Source: Trinickia fusca (GTDB taxonomy: Bacteria > Pseudomonadota > Gammaproteobacteria > Burkholderiales > Burkholderiaceae). From it: a DNA stretch of 64,000 nucleotides. Shown here piece by piece: positions 16,446 to 25,626 of this stretch. Positions within the stretch are counted from its first letter, which is position 1, and each line of letters opens with the position of its first letter. Location of the stretch: positions 248,001 to 312,000 of the forward strand of contig NZ_RBZV01000002.1 of NCBI RefSeq assembly GCF_003628145.1. The letters are read 5' to 3'. Both the position numbers and the translations under genes were made by a program. The notes under the pieces are model-generated. The model searched no databases, was not told the DNA's origin, and saw only the letters and a list, made by a program, of their open reading frames with translations.

Positions 16446-17374
16446 CGCTGACCCTGCTCGACGCCGTGCTCACGATGGCCGTGTTGGCATTCGCGGCGTG
16501 GGCATTCGCGCGCGGCCAACGCCCTGCCGCACGCATCGCGCGCCGCGCCCGCGCGTTGGCCGACGAGGCGCGCATCGCGCAGCCCGAGCTGGCGACGCCG
16601 CAGCCGTTCGCCAAACGCGTGGTGACACGCCTTGCCGTGCTCGGCGAACTCCTGCCGATCTTCGAAGGCCCGCATCGCAGCGACCTCGCGCGGCGCTTGA
16701 CGCGCGCCGGCTTTCGCGACGCACGGGCAGTGTCGGTCCTGATCGGCGTGAAGGTCGTCGTCGGCCTGCTCGCCGCAGCCGTCGCGTTCGTCGCCGGCGG
16801 GCACGTGCCGTTCGTCGAACGCTGGTTCGTCATGCGCCTCTGCTCGGCCGGTGCCTTCTTCATGATCGGCATGATGCTGCCCGAGTTCGCCCTGCAAGCG
16901 CATGCGCGGCGGCGTCAGAAACAGATCGCCGCAGCGCTGCCCGATGCGCTCGATCTGCTCGTCATCTGCACGAACGCAGGACACAGCCTCGCCGCCAGCA
17001 TCGTTCGAATCGCCGAGGAAATGCGCGACATCGCCCCCGCGCTCGCGTTCGAGCTCGAAACGACGGCACAGGAGCTGCGTCTCGACGGCGACAGCGTGGC
17101 GGTGTTGCGCAATCTCGCCGAACGTGTCGACGTGCCCTCGCTGCGCACGCTCACGACCACGCTGAGCCAGTCGCAACGCTACGGCACGCCCGTTACGCAG
17201 GCCTTGCAAGTGCTCGCACGCGCCGAGCGCAACGAGCACATGCACTTGCTCGAAGAACGCGCGGCGCGGCTGTCGATCAAGATCACGCTGCCGATGATGT
17301 TCTTCATTCTGCCGACAGTCATTCTCATTGCGGCCGGCCCGGCCGTGCTTCGCCTAATGACGGTGTTCAAATGA
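16442..17374 (+). CDS. tadC: Tad inner-membrane platform protein TadC
   Basis: This 310-residue partner of TadB belongs to the same T2SSF family. Membrane helices lie at the N-terminus, centre and C-terminus (MMFFILPTVILIAAGPAVL), with the soluble motif LPDALDLLVICTNAGHSLAAS. I start at the ATG at 16442, overlapping the tadB stop. It ends with ATGA overlap into tadD. Confidence 0.95.
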   Translation: MTLTLLDAVLTMAVLAFAAWAFARGQRPAARIARRARALADEARIAQPELATPQPFAKRVVTRLAVLGELLPIFEGPHRSDLARRLTRAGFRDARAVSVLIGVKVVVGLLAAAVAFVAGGHVPFVERWFVMRLCSAGAFFMIGMMLPEFALQAHARRRQKQIAAALPDALDLLVICTNAGHSLAASIVRIAEEMRDIAPALAFELETTAQELRLDGDSVAVLRNLAERVDVPSLRTLTTTLSQSQRYGTPVTQALQVLARAERNEHMHLLEERAARLSIKITLPMMFFILPTVILIAAGPAVLRLMTVFK

Positions 17375-18486
17375 CCGCTTCCGCTGCGTTTCCTCTCCGC
17401 CCCCCCTTGCGCGCCAGGCTGGCCGCGCTCGCCTGCGCCACACTGCTCGGCGCCTGCGCGCAAACACCCCAGGCGCCACAAGCCTTCACGCACGCACCGG
17501 CAATTCGCGCGACAACCAGCAGCGTCGGCGCATTGAACGACTTGTCGCTCGCGAAGAGCGCGCTGCAAAGCGGCGACTTGGCGCTGGCCACGTCGCTGTT
17601 CGAGAAGGCGCTCGACAAGAACCCGCGCGACGTCGACGCGCTCGACGGCCTCGCCACCGCGCTGTCGCTGACGGGCGATCTCGAACGCGCCAGGCATTAC
17701 TACGAACAGGCCGCATCGCTCGCGCCGCAGCGCGTGACGCCGCTGCTCGGCTTGGCCCGCTTGTCCGTGCGCCAGCGCCGCCTCGACGAAGCCATCTCGC
17801 GCTACGAGCAGGTGCTCGAGCACGAGCCGTTGAATGCACTCGCCAGCGCGGGCCTCGGCACCGCCTATGCGATCAAGGGCGATACGCATCGCGCACAGAC
17901 CATCTTCAGCGAAGCACTGCGTCAACATCCGAGCGACACGATGTTGACCGTCGATCTGGGCCTGGCGCTCGTGCTCGACGGCGAGCTGCGCAGGGGGGCG
18001 AATCTGCTGCTCAGCGTGACGGGCGATGCCAGTGCCCCCGTGCAGGCACGCCAGGATCTCGCGCTGGCCTATGGCCTGCTCGGCAACGACGGCGCGGCCG
18101 ACCAGATCCTCATGCGCGATTTGCCGCGCGGATCGACCGACGACAACCTGACCTTCTACAAGGTCGTGCGCGCGCGCCTGCAACCGGGCTCGGGCGCCAT
18201 GCCCGTCGCGACGCTGTCCGCGCCGAGGCATATCGGCGTGCAGCAGATCGCCCTCGAGCGGGCGGCGCCCGCTGTGCACACCGTGCCGGCATTGCAAGCG
18301 GCCGCCTCGACACTCGCCCCCGCCGCCCCGCGTCGGCGTGCTGCGATGCCCGAGCGCCTCGCGCAATACGACCCGCCGAAAACGCATCCCGCGCCCGCGT
18401 TGCAGCCGCCCCAGCAGACCGCCGCCGCGCCCGCACCGGAGCAATGGGAGCTGCACGGCCAGACCCCGCTCACCGGCATGCATTGA
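17371..18486 (+). CDS. tadD: Tad TPR lipoprotein TadD
   Basis: This 371-residue lipoprotein has a signal ending in the lipobox LLGAC. Several tetratricopeptide repeats follow between about residues 50 and 220 (for example ALDGLATALSLTGDLERARHYY and ALASAGLGTAYAIKGDTHRA). The C-terminal 130 residues are Ala/Pro-rich. TadD is the pilotin-like TPR protein of Tad systems. It starts inside the tadC stop. Confidence 0.9.
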   Translation: MTASAAFPLRPPLRARLAALACATLLGACAQTPQAPQAFTHAPAIRATTSSVGALNDLSLAKSALQSGDLALATSLFEKALDKNPRDVDALDGLATALSLTGDLERARHYYEQAASLAPQRVTPLLGLARLSVRQRRLDEAISRYEQVLEHEPLNALASAGLGTAYAIKGDTHRAQTIFSEALRQHPSDTMLTVDLGLALVLDGELRRGANLLLSVTGDASAPVQARQDLALAYGLLGNDGAADQILMRDLPRGSTDDNLTFYKVVRARLQPGSGAMPVATLSAPRHIGVQQIALERAAPAVHTVPALQAAASTLAPAAPRRRAAMPERLAQYDPPKTHPAPALQPPQQTAAAPAPEQWELHGQTPLTGMH

Positions 18487-18494
18487 ACACGACC

Positions 18495-19028
18495 ATGCAC
18501 GCCTCTCCCCCTCGCCTGCCATTGCACCGCCGTGCAGCTACTCAGCGCGGTGCGGTCGCGCTCGAATACGCGCTCGTGCTGCCGCTGTTTCTCGTAGCCG
18601 TCTTCGCAGTCTTCCAGTTCAGCGCCGCGTTCATCACGCAAGCGCTGCTCGACAACGCCGCACACCACGCTGCACGCCTCGCGCGCATCGGCACAATGAC
18701 GGGTGGCCCGGGCAACTACGGTCCCAGGCTGACCGCGCTCGTCTGTGACGACCTGACCGTCGGCGGCCACAGCTTCGTGCCGTCGTGTGCACGGACGATC
18801 CAGATCTACGTCGCCGCGGCGAACTCGGGTGCCCCCGCAGGCAGCGGCTTTCTGACGTTGGCGCCGGCCACGGTGAACGGCACCACGATGACGCAAACGA
18901 AGGCGGCGCTCGGCCCCAGAGACGACGTCGTCCTCCAGATCGGCTACGCCTTTCCGTGGGCACTGTTCACGACCTCGGCCAACGCGATGCTCGTCTCGAC
19001 CCTCGTATTCCAGACGGAGCCTTACTGA
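18495..19028 (+). CDS. tadE: TadE-type pseudopilin
   Basis: This 177-residue minor pilin-like protein carries the leader motif RGAVALEYALVLPLFLVAVF, with processing after Gly and Glu at +5, as in TadE. I start at the ATG at 18495. A TTG at 18483 that overlaps the tadD stop (TTGA) would add four residues and cannot be excluded. It is likely processed by TadV and placed at the pilus base or tip. Confidence 0.88.
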   Translation: MHASPPRLPLHRRAATQRGAVALEYALVLPLFLVAVFAVFQFSAAFITQALLDNAAHHAARLARIGTMTGGPGNYGPRLTALVCDDLTVGGHSFVPSCARTIQIYVAAANSGAPAGSGFLTLAPATVNGTTMTQTKAALGPRDDVVLQIGYAFPWALFTTSANAMLVSTLVFQTEPY

Positions 19029-19645
19029 TGCCGATACGCCTACGATTGCCCCAGCGGCTACGAGGGCTCTGCCGCGACACGCGCGGCACGGCCGCCATGG
19101 AGTTCGCGGTCGTGCTACCGATCATGTTCACGCTGTTGTTCGGCATCTATGAAGTCGTGCAGGTCGTGCGCGCCAACATGCAGCTCGCGAACACGGCAAC
19201 CTCGATCGCCGATATGGTCGCGCAGCAAAGCGCCGGCGTCACGAGCGGGCCAGCCGGGTCCCTCGGCAACTTCTGCAAGGCGGCCCGGATGATGATGGCG
19301 CCGTTTCCGGCCGAAGCGACGAGCGGCCCCGGCACGTTCTCGGTCGCCATTGCGAGCTTGACGCACTACACGGCGGGCGGCGTGACGATCGACTGGGAAA
19401 GCGATGGGTCGTGCAAGGCCTCGGCAACGCGCCTCGGCGCTAGCGCGACCTCGCTGGCCACCTCGCCCACCAATCTTCTGCCCAACGCGGGAAGCCCTGG
19501 CGATAGCATCATCGTCGTTCAGGCTTCCTATCGATATCTTTCGGCGATCCAGTACGTGCTGCCGCTCCCTCTCGTGCTGAAGCAGACCGCGTTCGCGCGC
19601 CCGCGCGGCGATCAGCCCATCACGTGCACGGCGCCCTGCTCCTGA
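19028..19645 (+). CDS. tadF: TadE/TadF-like pseudopilin
   Basis: This 205-residue protein has the leader RGTAAMEFAVVLPIMFTLLF, again with Glu at +5 (Phe rather than Tyr at +6). Its start overlaps the tadE stop (TGATG). It has the size and position of TadF but could equally be called a second TadE. Four Cys in the mature part may form disulfides. Confidence 0.85.
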   Translation: MPIRLRLPQRLRGLCRDTRGTAAMEFAVVLPIMFTLLFGIYEVVQVVRANMQLANTATSIADMVAQQSAGVTSGPAGSLGNFCKAARMMMAPFPAEATSGPGTFSVAIASLTHYTAGGVTIDWESDGSCKASATRLGASATSLATSPTNLLPNAGSPGDSIIVVQASYRYLSAIQYVLPLPLVLKQTAFARPRGDQPITCTAPCS

Positions 19646-19652
19646 GGTCCGC

Positions 19653-21296
19653 ATGTCCGTCCTGCTCGTTGCGCCCACCCGTTCACCTGCCCATGCCGGC
19701 TCGCTGCGTCGCGCTGTCGTTCGCTCGCCTCGCACTCGCGAGCGAGGCGCGACCAGCCTCACGTTCGCGCTGCTGCTGATTCCGCTTTTGCTCGTGGTCG
19801 GCTGTGCGATCGACTTTGCGCGTTTCGTCGAATACCGCAGCGCGCTGCAATCCGCGGCCGACGAAGCCGCGCTCGCGGGCGCGGCCGTCTTCTCCGATCC
19901 AAGCCACGGTCCTGCCGCCGTGGGCGTGGCTACGGAATACTTCCGCAACGCACTCCTGCCACCGAGCCTGTCTGTTTCCGCACCGAAGGTCACCGCGAAC
20001 GCGAACGGCACGATCAATCCGGCACTCGGCACGGCGCCGGCCCATACGGTCACCGTCGCAGCAACAGCGACGGTCGCCACGACGCTGATGTCGCTCGTGA
20101 TGCCCTCCGCGGCCTTGCATGTCACGGCCACGGCCGGCAACCCGATCGTCACGCCCCAGCTCGCGTTCACGAACGTCAATTCGATCGCCTGCGACGGCAA
20201 CACCGCCTACCTGTACGAAGTGCCGCCCAACGATAGCGGCGTGGGATACGATTTCTCGAAGGTGCCGTCGTTCTCGGTCGCCTCGAACGGCGTCCAGGGC
20301 AACTACTACGAGATCGGCACGAGCTATCTGCCGGGCACGGCGAACGGCCAGTTGCCTGCGGGGCAGCAATTGCCCTCTTTCGGCGTGAATCAGCCGCTCG
20401 GCATCATGATGCGCAACGACACGAACGGCAACCTCAGCGGGTGCGGCGCCCCCGTCACGGGCGCGAACTCGTATGGTGCGCCGAACGGCGGCTCGCAGGC
20501 CTTCTATTCGTCGCTGCTGCTCAACAAGCAGCCGCCGAGCCAGTTCAGCAACTATCACTACCAAGTCACCGTGACTTCGGTGATTTGGTCGGACCGCACG
20601 GAGATCGCGTCGGTCACCACGACGCTGCCGCCCAGCATTCTGTATCCGAATGGCGCGACGATTTCGGAACCCATCGAAGGCGACGCGAAGTACAACACCC
20701 TCGCAACGTACCTCGGCATCAACGATCCGTCCTCGGGCTACTCGAACTGCACGGCGATTACGTCGACGGATTCCTCCGAGTCCCATGCATCCGCCAGGTC
20801 GCGCACGTTCGCCGTGGCGCACTCGGTCCGCCTGCCGACCACGACGACTACGTATCAATGCGAGACGCAATATCCGACGAACACCACCTCGTCCACGCCG
20901 AATTGCCTGCTGTACGTGCAGACGGGTGTGTCGCCTCAGTACATCGCTGGTTTGTCGGACTCGAGCCCTGTACCGCAAGAAGCACGTGGCAATTGCTTCC
21001 CGGTGCAAGGCGGCGGCACGCAATACGCTGCGCCGAGCTGCGCGCAGCTGTCGGCCCTCGCGGTGACGTCGGGTAACTCGCCGGTCTCGCCAGCCGCGGT
21101 GTTCTGGTGGGACGACGGCGGCGGCGTGGGGCCCAACGAGCACTATTACCTGCCGCAGGGACACTGCTCGGCCTCCAGCGTCAATGGCCCGGGCTATGGT
21201 GAGGATTGCCTCTACAAGAACAACTTTTTCGCCGCGATCTGCACGGTCAACGGCGGCAGCGGCTCGGGCCTCACCGAGGTCATCCTCACACAATGA
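19653..21296 (+). CDS. tadG: TadG-type pilus-associated protein
   Basis: This 547-residue protein has the TadG/PilG-like N-terminal module: a basic segment, then RGATSLTFALLLIPLLLVVG and FVEYRSALQSAADEAALAGA. A long Ser/Thr/Asn/Gly-rich exported region with about ten Cys follows. I see no clear von Willebrand A motif. TadG anchors or caps Tad pili. GAGG from the preceding stop region lies five bases before the ATG. It is the last gene of the locus. Confidence 0.85.
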   Translation: MSVLLVAPTRSPAHAGSLRRAVVRSPRTRERGATSLTFALLLIPLLLVVGCAIDFARFVEYRSALQSAADEAALAGAAVFSDPSHGPAAVGVATEYFRNALLPPSLSVSAPKVTANANGTINPALGTAPAHTVTVAATATVATTLMSLVMPSAALHVTATAGNPIVTPQLAFTNVNSIACDGNTAYLYEVPPNDSGVGYDFSKVPSFSVASNGVQGNYYEIGTSYLPGTANGQLPAGQQLPSFGVNQPLGIMMRNDTNGNLSGCGAPVTGANSYGAPNGGSQAFYSSLLLNKQPPSQFSNYHYQVTVTSVIWSDRTEIASVTTTLPPSILYPNGATISEPIEGDAKYNTLATYLGINDPSSGYSNCTAITSTDSSESHASARSRTFAVAHSVRLPTTTTTYQCETQYPTNTTSSTPNCLLYVQTGVSPQYIAGLSDSSPVPQEARGNCFPVQGGGTQYAAPSCAQLSALAVTSGNSPVSPAAVFWWDDGGGVGPNEHYYLPQGHCSASSVNGPGYGEDCLYKNNFFAAICTVNGGSGSGLTEVILTQ

Positions 21297-21315
21297 AACT
21301 TTACGGCCCGCATCC

Positions 21316-21329
21316 TACGAATATTCGTA
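21316..21329. promoter_or_regulatory. 14-bp perfect palindrome upstream of the lectin-like gene
   Basis: TACGAATATTCGTA lies in the AT-richer 122-bp gap between tadG and the gene at 21419. With its flanks it reads CTACGAA-TA-TTCGTAA, the same half-site as the dyad at 7857-7883. It may be an operator for the downstream gene; binding protein unknown. Confidence 0.45.
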
Positions 21330-21418
21330 AGGTGTTCGAACTAATTCATTTAATCTGACATTTACAGGTCATCGTCGAATGCGAATCTGTGCGCCCAATG
21401 AACTCCCATTGAGCGAAC

Positions 21419-24400
21419 ATGACCGTTCATCTCGACACCTACGGCCGTGTACTGCCCGCGGCCGACACCACCCCGCCCATCTCGACGCCCCCGGCCTCGA
21501 TTCACCTCTTTGCCGGGCAAAAACTGCTGCCCGGTCAGTGCATCCGCTCATCCGACGGCCGCTTCGAGTTGGATATGCAAAAGGACGGCAACCTCGTCGA
21601 GTACGACCTCACGACGCACGTCGCCGTATGGGACAGCAAGACCGACAACTCGGAGGCGACGGTCGCCGTCATGCAAAAGGACGGCAACCTCGTCCTCGAC
21701 AAGGTCGACCCCGATACGATGTGCGTGACCGGCAAGAACGCCGTTTGGAGTTCGCACACGGACGGCAACGACAATGCCTTCCTGACGCTGCAACCGAGTG
21801 GCGAGTTGACGGTCGAATCGTCGTCGGCCTCGACGTTGTGGCATTCGGGCGTGCCGCTGCCCGAAGTACCGCCGCCGCAGCAGCCGATCGCGCAACCGTC
21901 CACACCGCCCGACGCCGACGCAAACGCCAAGAGCGCCGTCGGACTCTTCACGCCGGGTCAAGGCGAGGCCGGTCTCAAGCAATATCCGCTCGCACCGGGA
22001 CAAAGCCCCTACTCGTTGTTCAAGGAACATAACCTGTTCGCGCAGCCCGATCTGACCGACTCCGATCCCGTCGTCAATGCCAACCTGGCGGCAACGCCCA
22101 CGCTCGACCCGCAGGCATTCGGCAGCCGCCCAGCGAATCCGCCCGACGCGGCCAAGAATTTGCAGGTTGGTCAGCCCGTCACGATTCTCGACCCCACGCG
22201 CCTTCAATACCTCGAAACACAGCGCTCGCAATTGCAGCAGTTCGAACATGCCACGCGCGACGCAAAGGACGATCTGCGCGATGAGCTGACGGCGACGATC
22301 TATCAGGAACTCGATTACGCGGGCACCCAGCAGTCGGTGCCCGATACGACCGCGCTCGCGGCCTCTATTCGTGCACGTGCGCCGCAGGATACGGCATTCC
22401 AGAACGCTGTCGACGACGCCGTGAAGCGCTACGACCAGACCCTGCAAACCCAGGGCCGCACGAGCGATATGCTCGGCCGCGTCAACGCGGCGGCGAGCTC
22501 GGGCGACTGGGCGCACGTACGCTCGCTCGTGGCCGATCAGATCACGTCCGGCGTCGGCAAGGACGAAGGCTCGACAGCGCTCGGCGACATTACCGCCCGC
22601 GCGAGCGTCTATCTGACCTATGCGGGCGGCGATCCGAAGTTCGCGCAGGCCGTGCAGTCGGGCATTGCGGATGCGCAGCACACGGTGCTCGTCGATCGTC
22701 CGGTGCAGGCCGTCGTCGACGCGTATCACACGCAGGGGGCCGGCGCCGCGATGGATACCTTGAGCCGGGTAACCGACCCGCAGACCGCCACGATGGCTCA
22801 GGTCGGGCAAATCATGGCCGACCCGCGCGTGCAGCAAACCGTCAAGCAAGTGCTCGGTGACGTGGCCGCATGGCAAGGCGACGACAAGCTCAACCCGACC
22901 CGCGTCATGCAACCGCTCTCCGCCGCATGCCAGCATGCGATCGAAAGCGACGGCGGGCACAATGGTCTCGGCAAGCAGGCCGTCGATGCGATCGCCACGA
23001 ACATCGTCGCGCAAGCCGACGGCACACCGCCGGGGCACGGGCTGGACGTGTTTCAAAGCGCCCCGCTCACGCAGCAGATGTTCGCCGATGCCGCACGCCA
23101 GGGCAACGTCGCGCTTGCATTCGCGGTCGGCGCGCAAGCCAAGCTTTACCGCAACCCGATGTATGCGAGCGGCGCGCTCGACGGCGCGCGCCAGGGGCTC
23201 GATGCGGTCCTCGGCTCGGTCGGCTCGCTGAAGAAGAAGATCGAGAAGGACGGCGCATTCATCGGCGAGCCGCTCGCGACGTGGGGCGGCGACAGCACGC
23301 CTGAACAACAGAGCCAGCTCATCGATACGCTACTGGCCGAGAACTCTGACGACGCGAAGAAACTCGAGGACGATTCAGGCTCGATCCCTGCCTTGCAGGA
23401 GACGGTCGATGGCGCGCAGTCGGCCATTCAGGCCTATGGCGGCGAACTAAAAGGCGTCGAAGGGTTCGATACCGACGTGCCGACCAAGTGGCAGCCTGGG
23501 CAGTACCAGTGGTCGGTCAGTGGCTCGCCGAGCATCACCAAAGCGTTCGACGGCATCGGCAAGCTCGGGCTGCTCGAGCCCTCGAACCAAGGCGAGCCGA
23601 CCAACACACTGTGGCTGCAACGCTCGATGCGCAAGGTCTACGAGCAACTCGGCAAGCGCCTGATCGCGGGCATGGCCTCCGGCTCCGACGCCATCTTGAG
23701 CGCAGGCGGCGCCAAGCTCACGCAATCGGTATGGTCACGCTTGAACAAGGGCGTCGGCGCCGTGCTGTATTTTCAGAACGCCGCCTATACGCTCGGCAAT
23801 ATCAACGAAGGTGGCCTGCTCCCGGCATTGCAAAACGGCGCTTCGGGCATCCGACAGGATCTCGGCGGCATCTCGTATGCGCTGGCGGCCGGCATCCCCA
23901 ACGGCAAACTCGACCTCATCCGCCCGAAGTCAGGTGAAACACCGCTGGCCAAGAGCTATAAGGCACTCGTCAACCAGCTCGACGGGCTCGACCTGACCGC
24001 CAAGGCGAGCGGCACGCTGAAAGTGTCGCTGAAGCTGGCGATGCAGAACACGTCGGACTTCGCCTCGGCGATCCTCGGCTTGACCGAGGCGGCGCAGAAC
24101 TTTCATGACGGCAAGACGATCCAGGGCGTCGGCAACTTGCTCAATGCGGCCGGCTACGCGGCATTGCTGACGGGTCCCGGCATCGACGCGTCGGAACTTC
24201 CGGCTGGCGCGCGCGTGCTGGGTCTGGCCGGCGATACGTGGGATCTGATCGGCGGCCCGGCCGTCGCCGTGGCGGCCATACTCGTCACGAGCGCCGACGC
24301 CTACGACCACTCCCACGAGCACGATGGCAACGATGCGCAGATGCTCAAGGCGATGGGCGTCAAAGGTCCGATCGCCGATCAGCTCGCCAAGCACGCGACG

Positions 24401-24643
24401 TCGTTCGACGGCGCACCGCCGAGCGCCGGCGCGTTCCTGACTGCCTACTTCAAGAACGCGAACGCCTCGCAGGATGAAATGGTCGCGTGGCTCAACACGC
24501 TGAGCCCGCATGATGCCGATGCGATGGCGAGCGCGTTGAAGGCCGGCGACGGCCTCTGGCAGAAGGAGCCGATCGCGCAGGCCTCGCAGCAATTCGACGA
24601 CGCACTGCTCAACTACGGCATCATGCCGCCCGTGCGTTTCTGA
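21419..24643 (+). CDS. Large protein with bulb-type lectin region and LysM-like segment, function unknown
   Basis: This 1074-residue protein is not assigned to a named family. Residues about 27-144 show a bulb-type (mannose-binding) lectin pattern. MQKDGNLVEY (53-62) matches QxDxNxVxY fully, a second copy MQKDGNLVLD (85-94) lacks the final Tyr, and a third (LQPSGELTVE) is degenerate. A Pro-rich linker follows, then a segment (about 183-265) that loosely resembles LysM (PGQSPYSLFKEHN ... LQVGQPVTILDP). A long, mostly helical region follows, with a Gly/Ala/Val hydrophobic stretch near 925-950. There is no Sec signal peptide. It stands alone between the Tad locus and LuxR-type genes. A secreted effector, adhesin-like protein or bacteriocin-type lectin are possibilities; none is proven. 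Confidence 0.7.
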   Translation: MTVHLDTYGRVLPAADTTPPISTPPASIHLFAGQKLLPGQCIRSSDGRFELDMQKDGNLVEYDLTTHVAVWDSKTDNSEATVAVMQKDGNLVLDKVDPDTMCVTGKNAVWSSHTDGNDNAFLTLQPSGELTVESSSASTLWHSGVPLPEVPPPQQPIAQPSTPPDADANAKSAVGLFTPGQGEAGLKQYPLAPGQSPYSLFKEHNLFAQPDLTDSDPVVNANLAATPTLDPQAFGSRPANPPDAAKNLQVGQPVTILDPTRLQYLETQRSQLQQFEHATRDAKDDLRDELTATIYQELDYAGTQQSVPDTTALAASIRARAPQDTAFQNAVDDAVKRYDQTLQTQGRTSDMLGRVNAAASSGDWAHVRSLVADQITSGVGKDEGSTALGDITARASVYLTYAGGDPKFAQAVQSGIADAQHTVLVDRPVQAVVDAYHTQGAGAAMDTLSRVTDPQTATMAQVGQIMADPRVQQTVKQVLGDVAAWQGDDKLNPTRVMQPLSAACQHAIESDGGHNGLGKQAVDAIATNIVAQADGTPPGHGLDVFQSAPLTQQMFADAARQGNVALAFAVGAQAKLYRNPMYASGALDGARQGLDAVLGSVGSLKKKIEKDGAFIGEPLATWGGDSTPEQQSQLIDTLLAENSDDAKKLEDDSGSIPALQETVDGAQSAIQAYGGELKGVEGFDTDVPTKWQPGQYQWSVSGSPSITKAFDGIGKLGLLEPSNQGEPTNTLWLQRSMRKVYEQLGKRLIAGMASGSDAILSAGGAKLTQSVWSRLNKGVGAVLYFQNAAYTLGNINEGGLLPALQNGASGIRQDLGGISYALAAGIPNGKLDLIRPKSGETPLAKSYKALVNQLDGLDLTAKASGTLKVSLKLAMQNTSDFASAILGLTEAAQNFHDGKTIQGVGNLLNAAGYAALLTGPGIDASELPAGARVLGLAGDTWDLIGGPAVAVAAILVTSADAYDHSHEHDGNDAQMLKAMGVKGPIADQLAKHATSFDGAPPSAGAFLTAYFKNANASQDEMVAWLNTLSPHDADAMASALKAGDGLWQKEPIAQASQQFDDALLNYGIMPPVRF

Positions 24644-24648
24644 CCTCC

Positions 24649-24690
24649 CCGTGCGCGGCCGCTCCCTTGTCGGCGGGCGGTCGCGCACGG
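24649..24690. terminator. GC-rich hairpin between convergent genes
   Basis: Fourteen paired positions (24649-24662 with 24677-24690, including one G-U) form a long stem in the 60-bp gap between the lectin-like gene and the convergent LuxR-type gene. There is no T-tract. It is a plausible bidirectional stop or transcript-end stem. Confidence 0.5.
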
Positions 24691-24703
24691 TTGGTCTGCA
24701 GAC

Positions 24704-25495
24704 CTAATGCTTCCATGCCAGGCGCGCCGCCATGTAGACAAGCTGCGCGCGATTTTCGACGTTGAATACCTTTTGCAACATCTTGACGTGATAGCTGACT
24801 CGATGCAGCGAAGTCGACGTGGCATCGGCGATCTCCTGGTCCGACAGCCCCGTGACGAGCCGCCCGAGTACGGCGGCCTGCTCGTCCGTCAATGTGATCG
24901 CGCGCGCGCGGCGCACGCACGCGTCGATATAGGGCTGCATGAACCGATGCACGGTCAGCGCCACAGCCAGCGCGCCGCCGATCGCGCGATCGTCGATCCA
25001 TTCGGTGTGGCTCGCCTCCGACGTCATGCTCACGGCGACACGCAAATCGGAATGAAATGCCGACAAATTCATAATTAGGCCGCAATTCATACCGTGTGCT
25101 CGCAAGCTCGCTGAAAGCAATCGTACGCGCGGATCGCTCATATCGCTTTCTTTCACATTGAGTTGGTCGGCTTGCCATATCGACGGCAAACCGTTTTGCC
25201 GCATTCCGATATAGCGGGGATCGGTTTCATAGAGCTTTTCTTTCAAATAGGCGCGCGCAAAGGAGACATTGGACAAATCGCGCAACGAATACGCGCGCAA
25301 CATGCGGCGCCCAATCATTTCGTAGGCGATGTAGTTGAGCGTCCTGAAGCCCACTTGGCGCAGCCGTGTGCGGCACTCGAGCAGTTCGGCGGTATGGCGC
25401 TCGAGGTCCGCAGCCGGATCGATCTGTTGCAAATACGCAAGTGCTTCCGTTTGCGTAAACCACACAACTGTTGGAAATCCGTCATCGGGTGTCAT
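24704..25495 (-). CDS. LuxR-type regulator with autoinducer-binding-like domain (divergent pair, left)
   Basis: This 263-residue protein keeps Y83, D92, P93 and W107 at the exact spacing of the autoinducer pocket, but the first position (TraR W57) is F79. The C-terminal helix-turn-helix has TGLSDQEIADATSTSLHRVSYHV and AQLVYMAARL. It is the most divergent of the four in the window and faces away from the next regulator across a 131-bp gap. The ATG at 25495 has only a weak ribosome-binding site. Ligand and targets are unknown. Confidence 0.84.
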   Translation of the reverse strand: MTPDDGFPTVVWFTQTEALAYLQQIDPAADLERHTAELLECRTRLRQVGFRTLNYIAYEMIGRRMLRAYSLRDLSNVSFARAYLKEKLYETDPRYIGMRQNGLPSIWQADQLNVKESDMSDPRVRLLSASLRAHGMNCGLIMNLSAFHSDLRVAVSMTSEASHTEWIDDRAIGGALAVALTVHRFMQPYIDACVRRARAITLTDEQAAVLGRLVTGLSDQEIADATSTSLHRVSYHVKMLQKVFNVENRAQLVYMAARLAWKH

Positions 25496-25512
25496 AGGGA
25501 TTCGTGTCTCGC

Positions 25513-25569
25513 TGCCGACATGTTTTTTTATGCTTATTATTACGCGATGTTACGCATGAGATGTCGGCA
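25513..25569. promoter_or_regulatory. Long-spaced dyad between two divergent LuxR-type genes
   Basis: TGCCGACAT (25513-25521) and ATGTCGGCA (25561-25569) are perfect 9-bp inverted repeats. The 39-base AT-rich centre also contains a TTACGC direct repeat. It is the only obvious symmetric element in the shared promoter region and could serve both genes. Confidence 0.45.
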
Positions 25570-25626
25570 ATCACGCATTGCCGCTTATCGCGAAGCAAAA
25601 AGCAAATCTCGACTGGAGGCTCTTCG

